From NCBI GenBank assembly GCA_002309255.1, contig DBXI01000023.1, forward strand, positions 223 through 33,522: DNA of 33,300 nt. The letters are read 5' to 3'. The first letter of the stretch is position 1. Every line of letters begins with the position of its first letter. This DNA is from Bacteroidales bacterium UBA1216 (lineage in GTDB: Bacteria > Bacteroidota > Bacteroidia > Bacteroidales > Paludibacteraceae). The position numbers and the translations under genes are program-made. Under the pieces are notes generated by a model that did not search any database, was not told the origin of the DNA, and worked only from the letters and a program-made list of their open reading frames with translations. Of this stretch, positions 1-8,452 are shown piece by piece.

Positions 1-3000
1 ATGGCTGCCGAGCTGTACAAGCCGTTCATCATCCGCAAACTCATCGAGCGCGGCATCGTAAAGACGGTTAAGTCGGCCAAGAAGATCATCGACCGCCGTG
101 ATCCCGTTATCTTCGAGATCCTGGAGCACGTCATGGAGGGTCACCCCGTACTGCTGAACCGTGCACCGACACTGCACCGTCACGGTATTCTGGCATTCCA
201 GCCTAAGATGATCGAGGGTAAGGCTATCCAGCTCCATCCGCTCAGCTGCGCCGGTTTCAACGCCGACTTCGACGGTGACCAGATGGCTGTGCACCTCCCG
301 CTCAGCAACGAGGCTATCCTGGAGGCACAACTGCTCATGCTCGGATCGCACAACATCCTTGACCCGGCTAACGGCAATCCTATCACGGTACCTTCGCAGG
401 ACATGATCCTGGGTCTGTACTACATCACCAAGGAGCGTGAAGGAGTGAAAGGCCAAGGCCTGACGTTCTATAGCGAAGAGGAGTGCACGATCGCCCTGAA
501 CGAGGGTAGAGTGGATATCCACGCCAAGGTGCGCGTACGTATCAAGGAGATGATCGACGGACAACTCACGCAACATATCATCGATACCACTCCCGGTCGC
601 GTGATGGTTAACCAATACATGCCTAAGGAGATTGGTTTCCAGAACGCTGTTCTCAAGAAGAGCGCTGTTAAGAACATCATCTCTAAGGTGATCAAGACCT
701 GCGGAGTGGCTCGTACGGCTAAGTTTCTTGACGACATCAAGGATCTGGGGTACTACATGGCCTTTAAGGGCGGCTTGAGCTTCAACCTCAACGATATCCT
801 TATCCCTGAGGAGCGCGCTGATCTGATTGCCAAGGGTAATGCCGAGGTAGAGGCCATCACCGAGAGCTATAACTTCGGTGAGATGTCCGACGACGAGCGT
901 TACAACAAGGTTGTTGACACCTGGGGGCGTATTGACAACGAGGTGACCGACATCCTGATGAAACACATGCAGGAGGCTGACCAAGGCTTCAACTCCGTAT
1001 ATATGATGATGGATTCGGGTGCACGTGGTAACAAGCAGCAGATCAAGCAGCTGGCAGGTATTCGTGGCCTGATGGGTAAACCGCAGAAAGCCGGGTCGAC
1101 TGACACACGTACCTCCATCGAGAACCCTGTGCTCGCGAACTTCAAGGAAGGCATGTCGGTGCAGGAGTACTTCATCTCTACGCACGGTGCTCGTAAAGGT
1201 TTGGCGGATACCGCTTTGAAGACTGCCGACGCCGGTTACTTGACTCGTCGCTTGGTGGACGTATCGCACGATATGATCATCACCGAGGAGGACTGCGGTA
1301 CGCTGCGCGGATTGGTGGCTCGCGCTATCAAGCAGAACGATACTGTTGTGGCAACCTTGTCGCAGCGTATCCTTGGCCGCGTGAGCGTGCATGACATCGT
1401 TGACGAAGACGGCACGCTGATCGTAGCAGCCGGCGAGGAGATCCGCGAGGGCGCTTGCGATGCTATCGAGCGTGCAGGAATAGAGGAGGTTGAGATCCGT
1501 TCTGTCCTCACCTGCGAGGCTAAACATGGCTTGTGCGCTAAGTGCTACGGCCGCAACCTGGCTACCCGTCTGATGGTACAGAAGGGCGAGGCTGTAGGCG
1601 TTATCGCTGCGCAGGCTATCGGTGAGCCGGGTACTCAGCTTACCCTGCGTACCTTCCACTCCGGTGGTTTGGCTGGTGGCGCTACGGCTGAGAACACCTA
1701 CGCTCTGCCGCATGCCGGTATCGTGGAGATCGAAGATCTGCGTACCATCACCACCGAAGCAGGTGACACGATTGTTGTCAGCCGTTTGAACGAGCTCCAA
1801 CTCAAGGACGAGAAGACCGGTGTGGTACTCAATACGTTCAATATCCCGTATGCTGCCAAGCTTTTCATCACTCCGGGACAGAAGTACGACAAGGGGACAA
1901 AGGTCTGCGAATGGGATCCGTACAAGGCTTCGCTGGTTATCGAGCAGGCCGGTACGCTCCGCTACGTGGATGTGATCGAAGGTGTTACTTGCAAGAGTGA
2001 GACCGACGAGCAGACCGGTAAGCGCGAAGTATCGATCACCGATACCAAGGATAAGACGAAGATGCCTACGGCTAACATCATCGACAAGGAGGGTAATATC
2101 CTTCGCTCGTACAACCTGCCTGTTAAGGCTACGCTTGTGCATCTGGATGGTGAGGAGGTTAAGGTGGGTGACCTGCTGTTCACCAACACCCGTTCGTTCG
2201 GTTCGGCGGGCGATATCACCGGTGGTCTGCCACGTGTTACCGAGCTCTTTGAGGCACGTAACCCGTCCAACCCCGCTATCGTTGCCGAGATCGACGGTGA
2301 AATCAGCTTCGGTAAGATTAAACGTGGTCAGCGCGAACTGACGATCACATCCAAGCTCGGCGAGACCAAGTCTTACCTCATCCCCCTGTCCAAGCAGATC
2401 CTGGTACAGGAAGGCGACTATGTTCGCGCCGGTGTTCCTCTGTCCGATGGTGCCATCACGCCGGATGATATCCTGGCCATCAAAGGTCCAACGGCTGTGC
2501 AGGATTACATCGTTAACGAGGCACAGAACGTTTATCGTATGCAGGGTGTGGAGATCAACGACAAGCACTTCGAGATCATCGTACGCCAGATGATGCGTAA
2601 GGTGGAGATTCTTGACGCAGGTGACACGCGCTTCCTGGATAACCAAGTAGTTGACAAGCGTGACTTCATCGAGGAGAACGACCGCATCTGGGGCAAGAAG
2701 GTTGTAGAGGATGCCGGCGACAGTGATCAGCTCCGCGAAGGACAGATCATCACCGCCCGCCGTCTGCACGACGAGAACTCGACGCTCCGTCGTAAGGATA
2801 AGAAACTCGTGAAGGTTCGTGACGCCAAGAGCGCTACCGCCAAGCAGATCCTGCTCGGTATAACGCGTGCCGCCCTAGGGACGAAGTCGTTCATCTCGGC
2901 TGCATCGTTCCAGGAGACCACGAAGGTGCTCAACGAGAGTGCTATCCAAGGTAAGATCGATAACCTGGAGGGTATGAAGGAGAACGTTATATGCGGTAAT

Positions 3001-3138
3001 TTGATCCCTGCCGGTACCGGTCTGCGAGAGTTCAGCAAGCTCGTAGTTCATAACTCCGCCGAGTATGCAGCTATGCAGGCTGCTCGTCTGGCGCAGGAAT
3101 ACGAGTCGACACCGTCATCGATGATGCGCGACTATTAA
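1..3138 (+). CDS. rpoC: DNA-directed RNA polymerase subunit beta' (5' end outside window)
   Basis: This is the C-terminal 1045 residues of the RNA polymerase beta' subunit, the catalytic clamp subunit of the transcribing enzyme. The window begins at an internal Met codon; family members in this phylum have roughly 1400 residues, so about the first quarter, including the first zinc site, lies upstream. The active-site motif NADFDGDQM, whose three Asp bind Mg, is at residues 87-95. The bridge-helix region follows (GARGNKQQIKQLAG, around 338), then the second zinc site (Cys in EEDCG, then CEAKHGLCAKC near 504-514) and the trigger loop (GEPGTQLTLRTFHSGG near 541). The frame is intact to the TAA stop. 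rpoB is expected just upstream. A strong hairpin 18 bp after the stop closes the transcript. Identification is certain; only the true start is missing. Confidence 0.98.
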   Translation: MAAELYKPFIIRKLIERGIVKTVKSAKKIIDRRDPVIFEILEHVMEGHPVLLNRAPTLHRHGILAFQPKMIEGKAIQLHPLSCAGFNADFDGDQMAVHLPLSNEAILEAQLLMLGSHNILDPANGNPITVPSQDMILGLYYITKEREGVKGQGLTFYSEEECTIALNEGRVDIHAKVRVRIKEMIDGQLTQHIIDTTPGRVMVNQYMPKEIGFQNAVLKKSAVKNIISKVIKTCGVARTAKFLDDIKDLGYYMAFKGGLSFNLNDILIPEERADLIAKGNAEVEAITESYNFGEMSDDERYNKVVDTWGRIDNEVTDILMKHMQEADQGFNSVYMMMDSGARGNKQQIKQLAGIRGLMGKPQKAGSTDTRTSIENPVLANFKEGMSVQEYFISTHGARKGLADTALKTADAGYLTRRLVDVSHDMIITEEDCGTLRGLVARAIKQNDTVVATLSQRILGRVSVHDIVDEDGTLIVAAGEEIREGACDAIERAGIEEVEIRSVLTCEAKHGLCAKCYGRNLATRLMVQKGEAVGVIAAQAIGEPGTQLTLRTFHSGGLAGGATAENTYALPHAGIVEIEDLRTITTEAGDTIVVSRLNELQLKDEKTGVVLNTFNIPYAAKLFITPGQKYDKGTKVCEWDPYKASLVIEQAGTLRYVDVIEGVTCKSETDEQTGKREVSITDTKDKTKMPTANIIDKEGNILRSYNLPVKATLVHLDGEEVKVGDLLFTNTRSFGSAGDITGGLPRVTELFEARNPSNPAIVAEIDGEISFGKIKRGQRELTITSKLGETKSYLIPLSKQILVQEGDYVRAGVPLSDGAITPDDILAIKGPTAVQDYIVNEAQNVYRMQGVEINDKHFEIIVRQMMRKVEILDAGDTRFLDNQVVDKRDFIEENDRIWGKKVVEDAGDSDQLREGQIITARRLHDENSTLRRKDKKLVKVRDAKSATAKQILLGITRAALGTKSFISAASFQETTKVLNESAIQGKIDNLEGMKENVICGNLIPAGTGLREFSKLVVHNSAEYAAMQAARLAQEYESTPSSMMRDY

Positions 3139-3156
3139 TCTGACAACCGCTCAGAT

Positions 3157-3193
3157 GGTTAAAATGCAGGTCTCTGAGGCCTGCATTTTAACC
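3157..3193 (+). terminator. Terminator-like hairpin after rpoC
   Basis: A perfect 14-bp inverted repeat (GGTTAAAATGCAGG at 3157-3170 and its complement at 3180-3193) surrounds a 9-nt loop, 18 bp after the rpoC stop. The outer A/T part of the stem supplies an uneven U-rich 3' side rather than a clean U tract. It is symmetric and could act on either strand. Confidence 0.75.
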
Positions 3194-3234
3194 TATCAAG
3201 CGCATTGGGATCTATACAGGGGACGTTCCGCGCA

Positions 3235-4518
3235 ATGCCACACCTCTTCCGCTCATCCATCACGCGCAATGCCGGCAAACTGCTGTCGGCCAATGTTGTT
3301 GCGCAAGCGATAGGCCTGCTGGTCTATCCTGTGCTGACGCGTATGTATGCGCCGGAGGATTTTGGTTTGCTTAACTTGTTTGCGAGCCTTGGCGGAGTGC
3401 TGGCTATCGTGGCCTCGCTGGATTGGTTCAATGCCATCGTTTTGCCCAAGACCGATGATCAGGCGCGCCCTGTTGTGCATATCAGCCTGCTGTCCATTGC
3501 AGCTCTTACGGCGGTGCTGCTCGTGTCGGTGCCGTTCGCGCCGTACATAGCCGGCATCTTCAACTCGCCTGAGTTGGCAACATACTATTGGCTTCTGCCT
3601 GTTTATGTGTGCCTGATGAGCCTATGGAGCGTGCTCAACTACTGGTATATTCGCCGCAAGGCGTACGGCCGCATATCCGGCTATCAGATGTCGCAGTCGC
3701 TGTTCACCGCGGGCTGCAAGACGGGCTTTGGCGCGCACGGAAGGCTCGGCGGAGGACTGATCTACGCCACTATCCTGGCGCCGCTATGTTCACTTGTTAT
3801 CTCCGTATCCTTGTCGGCGAAGAAGCACCTAAGCTCCCTGCTCACATGGGATTGGAGCGCATGTCGGCAGGCGGCACGCACCTACAGCAACTTCCCCAAG
3901 TACTCCGCGCCGCGGTCGCTGCTCAATAACCTGAGCGGCAACCTGCCTACCTTGATGCTCACGCCGGTGTTCGGCCTCACGGAGCTTGGGTATGTGGGGA
4001 TGGCGATCACGCTGGCTTTTCGGCCAGTGCAGATCATTGTGCAATCGATCTTCCAGGTGTTGTTCCAGCGCACGGCGCAGATGGTGAACGATGGGAAGCC
4101 CATCACCCGTTTCCTTGTCCGTTTTGTGGCAGGGGCAGCTGTGGTCATTGCGCCGTTGTTCGCCGGACTGTACTTCATTCTGCCATGGCTCACTGCCCTG
4201 CTGCTGGGTGAGGAGTGGCGTATCACGGGTGAGTATATCCGTCTGCTACTGCCGTGGATAGCCGTGGTTGTGCTGGCTACAACGATTAACTTCGTGCCGG
4301 ATATCTTCAGCCGTCAGCGCATGATGCTGTGGATCGAGGTGGCTTACCTTATCCTGCGCGCATCGGCGCTGCTCATCGGTGTACGGCTCTGCTCCATCGT
4401 GTGGGCGGTGCGTTTGTTCTCGTATGCTGGCGTGATCATCCTGTCGGCCGAACTGCTGTGGTTCATCCTGCTCGCACGTACATACGATCAGTCTCTCAAC
4501 CATGATCAAGTTGAATAG
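3235..4518 (+). CDS. Wzx-like polysaccharide flippase (O-antigen/lipid-linked glycan exporter)
   Basis: This is a hydrophobic protein of about 427 residues with roughly 12 predicted membrane segments, resembling the polysaccharide biosynthesis/Wzx branch of the MOP flippases. These move undecaprenyl-linked oligosaccharides across the inner membrane. Typical signs are the N-terminal run LLSANVVAQAIGLLVYPVLTRMYAPEDFG and the mid-protein NLSGNLPTLMLTPVFG region with following QVLFQR, quoted in part. The reading frame opens at a TTG at 3205, but I choose the ATG at 3235, ten codons in, because it directly precedes the conserved start and 3205 lies only 11 bp from the terminator. The end overlaps the next gene by 17 bp, so the two are probably co-transcribed and coupled. 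Substrate is unknown. No clear promoter is visible in the short gap after rpoC. Confidence 0.8.
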   Translation: MPHLFRSSITRNAGKLLSANVVAQAIGLLVYPVLTRMYAPEDFGLLNLFASLGGVLAIVASLDWFNAIVLPKTDDQARPVVHISLLSIAALTAVLLVSVPFAPYIAGIFNSPELATYYWLLPVYVCLMSLWSVLNYWYIRRKAYGRISGYQMSQSLFTAGCKTGFGAHGRLGGGLIYATILAPLCSLVISVSLSAKKHLSSLLTWDWSACRQAARTYSNFPKYSAPRSLLNNLSGNLPTLMLTPVFGLTELGYVGMAITLAFRPVQIIVQSIFQVLFQRTAQMVNDGKPITRFLVRFVAGAAVVIAPLFAGLYFILPWLTALLLGEEWRITGEYIRLLLPWIAVVVLATTINFVPDIFSRQRMMLWIEVAYLILRASALLIGVRLCSIVWAVRLFSYAGVIILSAELLWFILLARTYDQSLNHDQVE

Positions 4519-6040
4519 TAAAACATACAGGTGGCATAGCCGTGCTAACGTGCATGTGTGCGGTTTTTGCTTTGATGCTGCGGGCAACATGCTCCGCGGC
4601 AATCAGCTGTGCGCGTTCTTCGCCGAGTGCACGGATGCCGCGTCATTAGTGCGGCGTGCGCGTGAGGCGAACGGATTGTTTGGCGTGGTTATTGAGGTGT
4701 CGGACGGTCTGATGGCGGCTACCGACCGGCTGCGCCGTTATCCGCTCTTCTATAACGATAGGGGAGAGTTAAGCGATATGCCGCAAGCATTACACTCGTA
4801 CGGCGAATGGGACGAGATAGGCTTGGCGTTCTACCGCGCATCGGGTGCCGTGCTGCCCGGACATACATTGCTTAACGATATACGCCAACTACCGCCGGCA
4901 AGCGTGGCGACCTATACGTCGGGCGGATGGGCGATTAGTCCATATGCATCTTTCCTCTGCACTACAAGCGAGCAGCGTGCCTGCACGCCTCAGCAACTTG
5001 ATGAAGTGATGCTGTCCGTCTTCCGCCGGATGGTGGAAAGTCTGGACGGACGGCAGGTCGTGGTGCCGCTCACTTCCGGCAACGACTCACGTCTGATCCT
5101 GTGCATGCTGCGCAGGATGAACTACAGCAATGTGATCTGCTATACGGTCGCCGGCGCTGATGGTAATGAGTATGACGGAGCACATCAGGCTGCGGAGCAG
5201 CTGGGTTATCCGCATTACAAGATAGATATGCGTCAGGACGAGGTGCGCGCCTTGTGTTATGCCGTCCCTGAGGACTTTGATCGCTATTACCGCTACGTGG
5301 GAGCACTAACTAACTTCTGCTGGCTGTACGACTATGTGGCCATTCGCCGCATGCAAGCGTTGCACCTGCTGGCGGATGATGCCGTGTTTGTGCCCGGGCA
5401 CTCGGGCGACACGTTCAGCGGAGGCCATCTGGTCAAGGCTGACCTGCGTGCGGATGCCACGGTGCGTGATGCCGTGCGCAGGATGGTATATATAGGTAAC
5501 GAGTATGAGGTGTTGCCCGAGGTAAGAGAGGTATTGCGTGAGTATTTCTCCGCCACGATGCAGGCGGGCTATCCGGTCTATTCAGCGTACCAGAACTGGA
5601 TGGTGCAGCACCGCCAGGCGCATAATATACTGAATGCCATACGCGTGTATGACTACTGCGGCTATGATGTGCGGCTACCCTTGTGGGACAACGCGCTGTA
5701 TGACCTATTTGCCCGCCTGTCGTATGCGGTGCTCAGTGGCTGCCGACTGTACACCGGCTATCTGCAGCAACTCTTCGCGCCCTACCAACTGCCGGTCAGC
5801 CCCGTGCATCATGGGCTGTCGTGGTTCAAGATAGCGTGCCGCAAACAGCTTAAGCACCTATTACCTAAACCGCTACTCCGGCGTCTAAGGAAGACGTATG
5901 ATCCTATCGGGGAAGAGATGCTCAGCCGACCTCTGGGCGATGAACTGAGCCGATGGCTCGGCTATGAACACACATGCACCAACAGCAACGAGCTGCTGCT
6001 GCAGTGGTACCTGATGCGTGTGACGGAAGGTCAGGTATAA
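4502..6040 (+). CDS. Asparagine synthase-like ATP-pyrophosphatase domain protein
   Basis: This 512-residue protein resembles asparagine synthase-related proteins found in glycan clusters. The ATP-pyrophosphatase loop is PLTSGNDSR at residues 189-197, a variant of the usual SGGxDS. It is followed by a Rossmann-like strand (VICYTVAGADGNEYD) and a later GHSGDTFSGGH loop. The first ~150 residues look like a decayed glutaminase domain: the catalytic Cys that must follow the initiator Met is absent (the protein starts MIKLNSK), so glutamine hydrolysis is unlikely. Such proteins are often placed beside flippases and may amidate or otherwise modify sugars or peptides; this role is inference. The gene overlaps the flippase by 17 bp and meets the opposing acyltransferase gene tail to tail with a 10-bp overlap. 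Confidence 0.75.
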   Translation: MIKLNSKTYRWHSRANVHVCGFCFDAAGNMLRGNQLCAFFAECTDAASLVRRAREANGLFGVVIEVSDGLMAATDRLRRYPLFYNDRGELSDMPQALHSYGEWDEIGLAFYRASGAVLPGHTLLNDIRQLPPASVATYTSGGWAISPYASFLCTTSEQRACTPQQLDEVMLSVFRRMVESLDGRQVVVPLTSGNDSRLILCMLRRMNYSNVICYTVAGADGNEYDGAHQAAEQLGYPHYKIDMRQDEVRALCYAVPEDFDRYYRYVGALTNFCWLYDYVAIRRMQALHLLADDAVFVPGHSGDTFSGGHLVKADLRADATVRDAVRRMVYIGNEYEVLPEVREVLREYFSATMQAGYPVYSAYQNWMVQHRQAHNILNAIRVYDYCGYDVRLPLWDNALYDLFARLSYAVLSGCRLYTGYLQQLFAPYQLPVSPVHHGLSWFKIACRKQLKHLLPKPLLRRLRKTYDPIGEEMLSRPLGDELSRWLGYEHTCTNSNELLLQWYLMRVTEGQV

Positions 6041-7047
6041 CGCATCCGCTCCTGTAACTTATTCAGCCATAGTAGTATGGCAAACGATGGTCGGTATAGC
6101 TTGCTCACGCTGCGGTAGGTAGCCGGCTGCGAACCGAACTGGCGGTAGTGGTTGGCTATGCCGGGATCATCGTTTCCGCCCTCAAAATCAAATAGCAGCC
6201 CTTTTTGCTTAGCAAGACGGATGGCTTCGTCTGCCAGCCGTGCTGACGCGCCTGTCTCGGCAGCTGAGGGTAGGTAGGCGGGGATCAGGTAGTACATGTA
6301 CCGCTTATCCCACAGCACAAACGCTGCGGCTACCGTCCGGGCTCCAGCGTCTTCACCGCTTTCGACTATTCGTATGAACGCCGATTGGCCTGCTCTGCTT
6401 GCCTTGCGCTCCAGCACCAGCAGGAACTCGCGCGAGTAAGTCAGCTTGCGACTACGTTCAGCCATGCATTGCTTATGGAAGGCGTAGAACTCTTCGGCGG
6501 TCATCTCATAATCCACCTCCAGATCGCCCGCTCGCTTGAGTTGGCGTTGCTTGTTCTTGGAGAAACCATCCTCTACATCGGTGTTATCTGTCAGGTGGTC
6601 TATGCGGTACGTTACGCGTTCCTCCACCTTCATCTTCTGCTGCTCGAGCCAGTAGGGCATGGGGTTGCCAATGGGGTAGTGCTGGTAGTAGTAGGCTATC
6701 TTCATCTCGCGTAATCGGAGGGTCACCAGCTTGGCCAACTGCTCCTGCAGCGCCGGCGATGCATGCAGCTCACTACTGAGCCATATGCCGCCGAACATGG
6801 TCATCTGAGGCATCACGATGAATGTGTATCCCAATCGCTTGCGTAGCAAGTAAGGCATAGCCGCAATCACCTCATCCGTCTTTGCTCCTTGTTCCTTTTT
6901 CTTTGCTCCGTCCAGATCGGCGCGTGTGAACAGCATCACATCCCACTGCTTGCCGGCGCACACGGCATCCAACCACCATGGCTGCATCGTCAGCGGCATT
7001 TCTGGCTGACGTTGGCAAAACACTGCATATTGCTCTTTGTTGGTCAT
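6031..7047 (-). CDS. FemAB/GNAT-like acyltransferase (BioF2-like domain)
   Basis: About 338 residues, resembling the FemAB-like, GNAT-fold acyltransferases common near glycan genes in Bacteroidota. Recognisable parts are an N-terminal PWWLDAV segment, the GFSKNKQRQLKRA region near the middle, and a C-terminal stretch ending FDFEGGNDDPGIANHYRQFG with a typical EGS/EGG-type core, followed by YRPSFAILLWLN. Acceptor and donor are unknown. The frame extends upstream to 7107, but the promoter boxes (7077-7107) lie inside that extension, so transcription starts near 7070 and the ATG at 7047 is the only reasonable start. An odd lysine-rich insert (DGAKKKEQGAKTDE) is encoded by a 7-bp repeat at 6875-6909. 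The 3' end overlaps the convergent asparagine-synthase-like gene by 10 bp. Confidence 0.75.
   Translation of the reverse strand: MTNKEQYAVFCQRQPEMPLTMQPWWLDAVCAGKQWDVMLFTRADLDGAKKKEQGAKTDEVIAAMPYLLRKRLGYTFIVMPQMTMFGGIWLSSELHASPALQEQLAKLVTLRLREMKIAYYYQHYPIGNPMPYWLEQQKMKVEERVTYRIDHLTDNTDVEDGFSKNKQRQLKRAGDLEVDYEMTAEEFYAFHKQCMAERSRKLTYSREFLLVLERKASRAGQSAFIRIVESGEDAGARTVAAAFVLWDKRYMYYLIPAYLPSAAETGASARLADEAIRLAKQKGLLFDFEGGNDDPGIANHYRQFGSQPATYRSVSKLYRPSFAILLWLNKLQERMRYT
6875..6909. repeat. Heptamer tandem repeat inside the FemAB-like gene
   Basis: Five phased 7-bp units, consensus TTGCTCC on the plus strand with variants TTGTTCC and TTTTTCT. The stretch is translated as a Lys/Glu/Gln-rich loop in the acyltransferase. 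Confidence 0.7.
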
Positions 7048-7076
7048 GATAATCCGTTTCCTGATTAATGCGACTG

Positions 7077-7107
7077 CAAAGATACGAAAAAAAATCGACA
7101 TTTCCAA
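7077..7107 (-). promoter_or_regulatory. Bacteroidota-type promoter of the FemAB-like gene
   Basis: The minus strand reads TTGGAAAT (-33, beginning at 7107), a spacer with a T8 tract, then TATCTTTG (-7, 7084-7077). The gap between TTG and the -7 box is 20 bp. Predicted start near 7070, about 23 nt before the ATG. Confidence 0.75.
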
Positions 7108-7118
7108 TTATTAATACA

Positions 7119-7145
7119 AAAAAAGTGCAAAAATCTGCACTTTTT
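7119..7145 (-). terminator. Intrinsic terminator
   Basis: A 10-bp stem (AAAAAGTGCA at 7120-7129 paired with 7136-7145) has a 6-nt loop and, on the minus strand, a 3' run of seven T. It lies about 90 nt after the DUF6850 stop and ends either that mRNA or the candidate small RNA here. Confidence 0.75.
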
Positions 7146-7200
7146 ATGTTATAAACGTGGCGTAGCCACTATAAACATAGATCAGTTAATTCTCATTTCC
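7120..7200 (-). ncRNA. Candidate structured small RNA or 3' UTR (unrecognised)
   Basis: Between the DUF6850 stop and the terminator, the minus strand holds a second long hairpin at 7146-7178 (ATGTT/AACAT outer stem, TATA pairing, a 3-nt bulge, then GTGGC/GCCAC with a TAC loop). It abuts the terminator hairpin directly. A perfect -7 box TATCTTTG lies just upstream at 7206-7213 and repeats 18 of 19 bases of the -7 region at 7073-7091, but I find no -33 box at the right distance. It could be a short independent RNA of about 80 nt, or simply the 3' UTR of the upstream operon. No RNA family was recognised. Confidence 0.35.
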
Positions 7201-7234
7201 GACCGCAAAGATACGAAAATATTTGACATAAGGC

Positions 7235-8452
7235 TCAGAAGGTGATGCCGGTGTGTAGTGCGATGTGCCAGGTGTGTCGTGTGGTGCGGGTGTATTGGCA
7301 GAAGTGTGCGTCGGGGCAGATGAACCAAGCGTATCGCGCCTTGATGGGGAAGGCGTAGCGGATGGATGCGTGTGCGTTGAGCTGATTGTCGGTGAGCAGG
7401 TCATTGAGTTCTCTCCATCGTGGTTCGACGTGGAGAGCAGTGGTGCGCATGCCGCTGTAATCGATGCCGGCGCCGAAGAGCATAGCTCCGAATGGGAGTG
7501 GGCAGTTGTAGCTACCATCGGCACCGATGTGCCAGATAGAGCAGGCATAGTTGGATTGCAGGGTGAGGAGAGGGTAGGTGTTGTTGGCCGCCTCACCGTA
7601 GATGAACTGCTGTCCGCGGCGCATGTCGAACCCTCCGTGAACGGTCAGCCGCCATGCAGGCATCATGTAGCCTAAGGTGGCATCCACGGCATGCGTGTGC
7701 AGGCGTCCGATGGGGATGAAGGTGTTGTCGTGGAGCTCCTTTTCCACACGCAGGTACTGATAATCGATCTCGGCGAGCCATCCGCTGCGTCGGGGCATCA
7801 TGGCGAGCGAGGCGCCGGCGGAGAGACCGTGGTAGTAACTCTCTTTCTTACTACCCGAGAAACGCGTATAAGCGGCACCGGGAGCAACCATGTGGTAGAT
7901 CTGGCTCTCGCCCAGTTCGCTGTAGAACTTCAGTTCGTTGTTCTGCTTGTAGCGTCCTGCTCCGGCGATGATCATCCATGCGTAGGTGCTGTTCGTGTAA
8001 CCGATGCCGGCATCCACGCGCAGGTCGGCAACCTTGTTCTTAGGTCGCGGATCGATGTCGCGGTAGCTCTGCAGAGCGCGGAACTGCAAGGCGGCGTGCC
8101 AGACGATGTGCTTTCTGACCATCCTGTATCCTCCGCGGAAGAAGTACGTCTCGGTGCGCATACCACCGCCTACGGTGTCCACGGTCAGGTAGGGACGGAG
8201 CATATCGTAGTCGGCATTTTCCACGAAGCGGTTGCCATGATTCTGGTTCCAGCTGTACGACGCCTCGCCGAACACGCGGTGGACGGAGTCGATGTCGTGC
8301 ATCGACTGCGCCTGAACGCTGAATCCGCCGGCTCGGTCACCCTCAATAGCGTAGGTGGATTGACCGTAGTGCCCCGACACGCCGACCTGCGTGGATGAGG
8401 TGTCGGTGACGAGGTTAGTGACCAGAAGCAATATGGATAGCAGAGCGTTCAT
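7235..8452 (-). CDS. DUF6850-like outer-membrane beta-barrel protein
   Basis: A 405-residue protein with a short N-terminal signal peptide (about 20 residues) and alternating polar/aromatic strands throughout, ending in an aromatic residue (HTGITF) as expected of an outer-membrane barrel. By context and appearance it matches the DUF6850 barrels that follow DUF4876 lipoproteins and TonB receptors in Bacteroidota. It is the last gene of a three-gene minus-strand operon; its ATG overlaps the preceding stop by 4 bp (ATGA), implying translational coupling. A role in uptake or surface display with the TonB receptor is inferred; the substrate is unknown. The family call rests on memory of the gene order and barrel character, not on an alignment. 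Confidence 0.7.
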   Translation of the reverse strand: MNALLSILLLVTNLVTDTSSTQVGVSGHYGQSTYAIEGDRAGGFSVQAQSMHDIDSVHRVFGEASYSWNQNHGNRFVENADYDMLRPYLTVDTVGGGMRTETYFFRGGYRMVRKHIVWHAALQFRALQSYRDIDPRPKNKVADLRVDAGIGYTNSTYAWMIIAGAGRYKQNNELKFYSELGESQIYHMVAPGAAYTRFSGSKKESYYHGLSAGASLAMMPRRSGWLAEIDYQYLRVEKELHDNTFIPIGRLHTHAVDATLGYMMPAWRLTVHGGFDMRRGQQFIYGEAANNTYPLLTLQSNYACSIWHIGADGSYNCPLPFGAMLFGAGIDYSGMRTTALHVEPRWRELNDLLTDNQLNAHASIRYAFPIKARYAWFICPDAHFCQYTRTTRHTWHIALHTGITF

